In this document: positions 59,319 to 64,000 of the stretch, piece after piece
Layout of the letters: every line of letters begins with the position of its first letter
Numbering within the stretch: position 1 is the first letter of the stretch
Assembly (NCBI GenBank): GCA_014607495.2
Contig: CP053157.1
Span: 4,030,001-4,094,000, forward strand
Direction of reading: 5' to 3'
Origin: Carposina sasakii
Lineage: Eukaryota > Arthropoda > Insecta > Lepidoptera > Carposinidae
DNA length: 64,000 nt
The notes under the pieces: model-generated
Database searches by the model: none
The model's input: the letters and a program-made list of their open reading frames with translations, nothing else
Told to the model about the DNA's origin: nothing
Made by a program: the position numbers and the translations under genes

Positions 59319-60410
59319 GCCCGCGCCCAGCTTGTGGTAGGCGATGTAGGCGCGCGCCGGACTGCCCTGGCCGTGGGGAGCAATTTTCGTTGCCTTGCTT
59401 CGCTTCGGGTCACGCTGAAACTGCTCATCTGGATGATGAGGAGGGGCTCCTCACCTGGAGGAGTACTTATTTTAGGGTGCGCATTACGTGAGATGTTGGT
59501 TAGTTAGGAGGATGAATTGAGATGAAGGAAGTGTGAAAAATTTTTTCAACATTTCTTTTACGATGACGAGATTAATGTACATCAAGATTAGATATTTTCT
59601 ATTATATTGATCTGAATTTTAACACACAACAGTCTAGGATCTTTCCGAGATCTTCAGTGCCAGTCAATCATCCTAGTACAAAACATATGCAATGCACTCG
59701 GCACCATGTAGGTAGGTGTTTTTATAAATTCTACTCTACCTATACCTCTACCTATAGGTACTGGATAATTTTATATCATTCAATCATTTTGTACATAAAA
59801 TTAACGAACCTATTAAGTAACTTAGCTCGTTAGAGCTTTCAATAATTCTGTATCGGTCTATGTCATAATGAATTAAGTATGAACATAAATCCTACAATTA
59901 ACTGTAAGTGTTTAATTAATAACGAATAATACTACTACTTACCTACACTAGACATACGACTATACACTTTCAAACAAAGGGGCAATTACTCCAACTTTTA
60001 GCAATACAAGCTCAAGTCAAACGAGTGTTTTATGCTAAGCGCGTTGTTTTATCAATCGAATGTTACCTTCCACATTTATTACCTATATAGAGAGTTATAT
60101 ATATATGTACGAACTTACCCAGTCATGGAACCCTTCGTTACGCAATCGAGCCCTAATATTAGGTCACATTTTTAACACATCAAAGGGCCTTTACGTGTCG
60201 CGTGATTACAATTTTCTGAAGCGATTGCTGAAAAACGTCCGTGCCTTTCAGCGGCTAGCAGGAGACTGAAACGACTGAAAGTGATAGAGCTCGCCGGGTT
60301 TGGGTGAAACGAAGCAGGTTCCAAAGGGAGCTGGGGCTGAATGTTAATCCTAGTCCATCGTATTCTTTACTCTTTAACAACGAAATGAAGTCTAACCTAT
60401 ATAAATGTGC

Positions 60411-60540
60411 GAAGTTCGCAAAGATGTCGAACCTTTTTCCAAAAGGAAGTTTTTACTAAGCTCGTTCTATAGATAATATAATTAAATCTAACCATTTAAT
60501 TGGTGGAAAAGGTTAGACAGCTTTGCGAACTTCTAAAATT
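60411..60540. mobile_element. Small foldback MITE (cgaagttcgcaaag ends)
   Basis: The left end gcgaagttcgcaaagatgtc pairs with the reverse complement of the right end (agaagttcgcaaagctgtct). Pairing continues through aacctttttcc and ggaaaaggtt. About 130 bp, non-coding. Confidence 0.7.
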
Positions 60541-60559
60541 GTTAAAAACTTTGTAGGAA

Positions 60560-60705
60560 CTTAGACAATGTAACATCGTTTGGCATCTACGTTCATTGTC
60601 GCTCTAACCAATAGCGAGTCGAATTCATCACGTGACTTACGAACGGGCGAAAATGAAGGCTATTAGAGCAAATGGTGAATCTCTATCGATTCTAGAGTCT
60701 ACAGA
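60560..60705. repeat. Dispersed repeat, inverted partner of 55725-55890
   Basis: Reads acaatgtaacatcgtttggc, ctctaaccaatagcgagtcg, aattcatcacgtgac and gcgaaaatgaaggc, the reverse complement of the other copy with about 80% similarity by eye. Confidence 0.65.
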
Positions 60706-60779
60706 GGCATATTGCAGGCTAGCGGTGGAAGAGTTGCAGGCTATATTTTATTTGTAAATATGTTCTAGATTTACCCGAG

Positions 60780-60912
60780 GTTGGTTGGCGACAGGCGGGC
60801 AGCCGGCCGTGAAATAAATGTCAAACTTTTGGCAATGTGAGTTTCGAAAGAAACCTTATTGCGTCGATCCAATAAATAACAGGATAAGGGCAGGAAGATG
60901 ATGATGTTCTGG
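60780..60912 (+). mobile_element. LINE 3' tail with (GAT)n, second copy
   Basis: Similar to 58880-59005. It starts near ggttggttggcgacaggcgg and ends in gaagatgatgatg. 5'-truncated, no coding sequence. Confidence 0.6.
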
Positions 60913-61600
60913 ATTTAATTATTTCATTTTGAATTTCATTATCAATCCAACTGTGCAAATTGAATTTATAAATATGTTTTAAGAAATGAAAAATTTCTTC
61001 ACCCGAGAGGGATTTAATAAATAAATGCACCCAGTTAAACCTCCTCCTCCTCGTACTAGTTTCATGACAAAACAATAGTTTCTAGTGAGGTACTGATAAT
61101 GTAGGTTGTTTTGTCGATGTCGCTCTGTCGTTATTGGTGGGGTGGTAAAATTTTATTATAATTGAGCTTTGATTCATTATTCATGATGGAATCGTTTGGT
61201 AATTGGACTCTACTAAATTGTTTTATTTATTTTATTTTTTATTTTATTTTATTCGGAAAACAAACAGTCAGTTTATCTTAATATACAACTATGAATAAAA
61301 CTAAACACCATTTACATGTTTTCACATGTTTTTCCAATAATTATTGTTGTACCTACCTATTTGTCACGCGTTGAATTTATAAAAAGGGATTTTAAGGCAG
61401 GTTTAAAAGCACCTACACTATCACACACTTTACCTCAAATTTTTGTGCTAATAATCTTTCAGATTCGGAAAAGCTTTAATTTCATAGAAAAGCGATGCCG
61501 TCACATAGCGGCCGTAATGGAACTTCATGACGGTACCGTAAAGACGGCAATTTTTTTGCGTTCTGTTAGGTAGGTACATACTCCAAATATATATTTATTT

Positions 61601-61928
61601 CTGAATTGCACCAAATCCTATTTTTGTAGTAAATAATAAGATGCAGATCAGCAATAAAGTACTATATATTTTCCCTACCGACTAACATCGAGTTAGTCAG
61701 TATCATCTCTTGCCGGATTGCTGCCCAGCTACGGACTGGTTTCCCTTCCTGTCGGCCTGGTGCATCAATCAAGAGCTCTGGTAGTCCACTCCACCGTGGA
61801 GATTGAGAAAATAAAGCTGTGCCTATATTATATAACGTGTAATAGATATAGTGTTTAAAATAATAAACTTAGTGTGGTGAGAAAACCTTGTTTTTTTTTT
61901 AAAACAAGTCCGGCCGCCATCCTAACAG
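61601..61928 (-). repeat. About 0.3-kb repeat, possible solo LTR (copy B)
   Basis: Inverted copy of 42565-42867, about 25 bp longer through small indels. Plus-strand landmarks are ctgaattgcaccaaatccta, gactaacatcgagttagtca and ccactccaccgtggagattg. Lies about 19 kb from copy A in opposite orientation. Confidence 0.65.
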
Positions 61929-62107
61929 TTCGTACAGCCACTAGAATACCATAGATAATGTTAGTTAGATTAAGCCGTTCCTGTGTGATGACTGATGATT
62001 GTATTCTAAAATATAACTAATTACTGATCATTTACATCTGTCCCCGCTATGCAAAACGTGAATGCGGGATATCATTTGTGATTCTGCAGTTCTGGCTACT
62101 CCATTTC

Positions 62108-64000
62108 ACTTCACTGAGGCTAATGCGGCACAACGAGCTGAGAGACCACCATCGACAAAATTGACTAGCTTCTTTGCAATGTGTGAAGTAGATCCATTCG
62201 CAGCGACGCTGATGTACGTTGAAATGCACAAGTTTTACACTTGGAATCAATCAACAAAGAAATTCCAACGTCGCAAACAAGGAGCCTCAGTTCCTGATTG
62301 GCCACAGGTGTTTTCCACTGATGCACTAAGTCGCATGTATACTGTTCATCCTAGAAATGATGAATGTTTTTATTTGCGACTGCTGTTGATAAATGTACGT
62401 GGACCAAAATCATTTGCGCATTTGAAAACTGTGAATGGCCACCAATGCCAAACATATAGAGAAGCATGTCAACTATTCGGTTTGCTGGAGAACGATTCTC
62501 ATTGGGATTTAACACTTGCGGATTCAGTTGTTTCATCAAATGCGTACCAAATACGAACGCTGTTCGCAATTATCATCACCACATGTTTTCCTTCACAGCG
62601 AATTTAGTTATGGAACAAATATAAAAACGACATATGTGAAGATATCTTGCATCGCTTGCGCATTCAAACGAATAATCCTGACATCCAAATAAGCGATGAA
62701 ATCTACAATGAAGGATTGATTCTGATTGAGGATCAATGCTTGACTATTGCAAACAAGCTACTAATTGAAGTAGGAATAATTGCGCCAAATCGATCGATGC
62801 ACGATGCATTCAACCAAGAATTAAATCGAGAACTGCAATACAATGTTGATACATTGCAGGAATTCGTTCGAAATAAAGTGCCGTTGCTGAATGAACAGCA
62901 AAAACAAGTATACGAAACATTAATGCAAGCGGTGGACAATAATACTGGTGGTCTATTCTTCCTGGACGCACCTGGAGGAACAGGGAAAACATTTGTCATT
63001 TCATTGATTTTGGCCACTATTCGATCAAGATGTGACATAGCTTTGGCGTTAGCATCATCTGGAATTGCGTCGACTCTTCTAGATGGCGGTCGTACTGCAC
63101 ATTCTGCGCTTAAGTTGCCACTCAATTTAAACACAATTGATACTCCAACATGCAATATTTCCCGATCCAGTGCAATGGGAAAATTGTTGATGCAATGCAA
63201 GCTCATTGTTTGGGATGAGTGCACAATGGCACATAAGAAATCACTTGAAGCGCTTAACTTCACACTGAAGGATCTTCGGCGAAATAACAATATCTTTGGC
63301 GGCTTGATGATATTATTGGCAGGCGATTTCAGGCAGACGTTGCCAGTAATTCCCCGTGGAACGCCTGCAGATGAATTGAATGCTTGCCTGAAGGCATCAC
63401 CTTTATGGAATAACGTAAAAACATTATCGCTAACCACTAATATGAGAGTTCAACTTCAAAATGATCAAAGTGCTGCACAATTTTCCAAACAATTGTTAGC
63501 TGTTGGAAATGGAAAAGTCCCAGTTGCGCATCAACTGGATCAGCGACATCTGAATTAATTACTCTTACCAACGACTTTTGCCGATTTGTAGACTCTCAAT
63601 TAGCTCTTATTAAAAATGTTTTCCCAAACATTAGTGAGAATTATCAGAATTATGCTTGGTTAAGTCAACGAGCAATTCTTGCCGCAAAGAATAATGATGT
63701 ACACGCACTGAATTTCACCATTCAATCAAAAATTGCTGGCGATTTGGTGACATACAAATCCGTTGATTCCATAACAAATCCCGATGATGTAGTAAATTAT
63801 CCAACAGAGTTTTTGAACTCTCTGGAGGTACCAGGATTTCCACCACATAACTTGCAACTCAAAGTTGGTACAGTTATTATGATATTGCGTAATTTGAATC
63901 CACCGCGACTTTGCAACGGTACTCGACTTTCGGTAAAAAGACTTATGCCGAATTTGATTGAGGCAACCATTATTAACGGAAAGTACGCAGGTGAAAATGT
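62108..64000 (+). pseudogene. Helitron Pif1-like helicase, broken, running off the window
   Basis: The plus-strand sequence encodes the helicase half of a Helitron Rep/Hel protein. It starts about 62108 (FTEANAAQRAERPP), then YTVHPRNDECFYLRLLLINV and RGPKSFAHLKTVNG, the conserved pre-helicase block. An in-frame TAG at 62605-62607 interrupts it and the same frame continues. Walker A is DAPGGTGKTF (about 62968), Walker B is IVWDECTMAH, then GDFRQTLPV and LTTNMR follow. A one-base frame change near 63536 moves the reading to GSATSELITLTNDFCRF, continuing through LSQRAILAAKNNDVHALN, LKVGTVIMILRNLNPPRLCN and NGTRLSV to the edge. The Rep (HUH) nuclease half is absent upstream. Non-functional as it stands. 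Confidence 0.92.

Larger units (their letters stand above)
59450..62100. other. Upstream of claudin-like gene; repeats only
   Basis: Holds the MITE at 60411, the inverted repeat partner at 60560, a LINE tail at 60780, an ATTTT-rich low-complexity tract at 61205-61260, the 0.3-kb repeat at 61601 and a cttcactagaatacatcagc-family piece at 61990. The promoter and any further 5' exon of the claudin-like gene may be here but cannot be pinned down. Confidence 0.4.

Noticed and set aside
59187..59507. Plus-strand frames of 82-106 codons and an alternative minus frame
   Set aside because: Shadows of GC-rich exon 1 of the claudin-like gene; only the third minus frame matches the splice phase of exon 2.
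1..64000. CRISPR array, bacterial operon, riboswitch or phage features
   Set aside because: None found; the intron-bearing genes and retroposons show eukaryotic nuclear DNA.

Overview
This looks like insect nuclear DNA, most probably from a moth or butterfly (Lepidoptera). The genes are intron-rich with GT-AG splice sites, the DNA is AT-rich, TAGGTACCTA-type words are frequent, and many dispersed repeats have the look of lepidopteran LINE/SINE tails and MITEs. The species call is inference; no mitochondrial or ribosomal marker is present.

Layout. (1) 1-909, minus strand: 5' part of hydroxyacylglutathione hydrolase (glyoxalase II, HAGH), with a long first-AUG form and a second in-frame AUG that would give a cytosolic form. 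(2) 960-5730: two clusters of a roughly 430-bp tandem repeat carrying a decayed, exon-like coding segment, interrupted by a 652-bp MITE with an 8-bp target duplication. (3) 7139-7588, minus: an intronless 149-aa RGS-domain-like protein. (4) 9600-10900: a well-formed but unrecognised minus-strand exon and the last two exons of an unrecognised plus-strand gene. (5) 13553-13623, minus: first coding exon of a THAP-domain protein, directly beyond the 3' end of a BEL/Pao retrotransposon relic (13724-16536). That relic is broken by a SINE-like insertion and joined to the N-terminal piece of a mariner transposase. (6) 17959-32157, plus: a complete 14-exon UTP20 gene (2767 aa), whose introns hold two precisely bounded hAT-type MITEs. 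(7) 36070-59318, minus, convergent to UTP20: a six-exon gene for a 275-aa four-pass membrane protein of the claudin/PMP22 superfamily, most like TMEM178. Its exons are tiny and its introns (up to 12.6 kb) are full of transposon debris. (8) 62108-64000: a Helitron helicase relic running off the window.

The genes do not form a pathway. HAGH detoxifies methylglyoxal-derived thioesters, UTP20 is a nucleolar scaffold of 18S rRNA processing, the RGS-like protein would act on G-alpha signalling, and the claudin-like protein sits in membranes. All exon junctions listed for HAGH, UTP20 and the claudin-like gene were checked by hand for GT-AG and for codon phase across the junction. Boundaries of repeats are approximate unless a target-site duplication is quoted.
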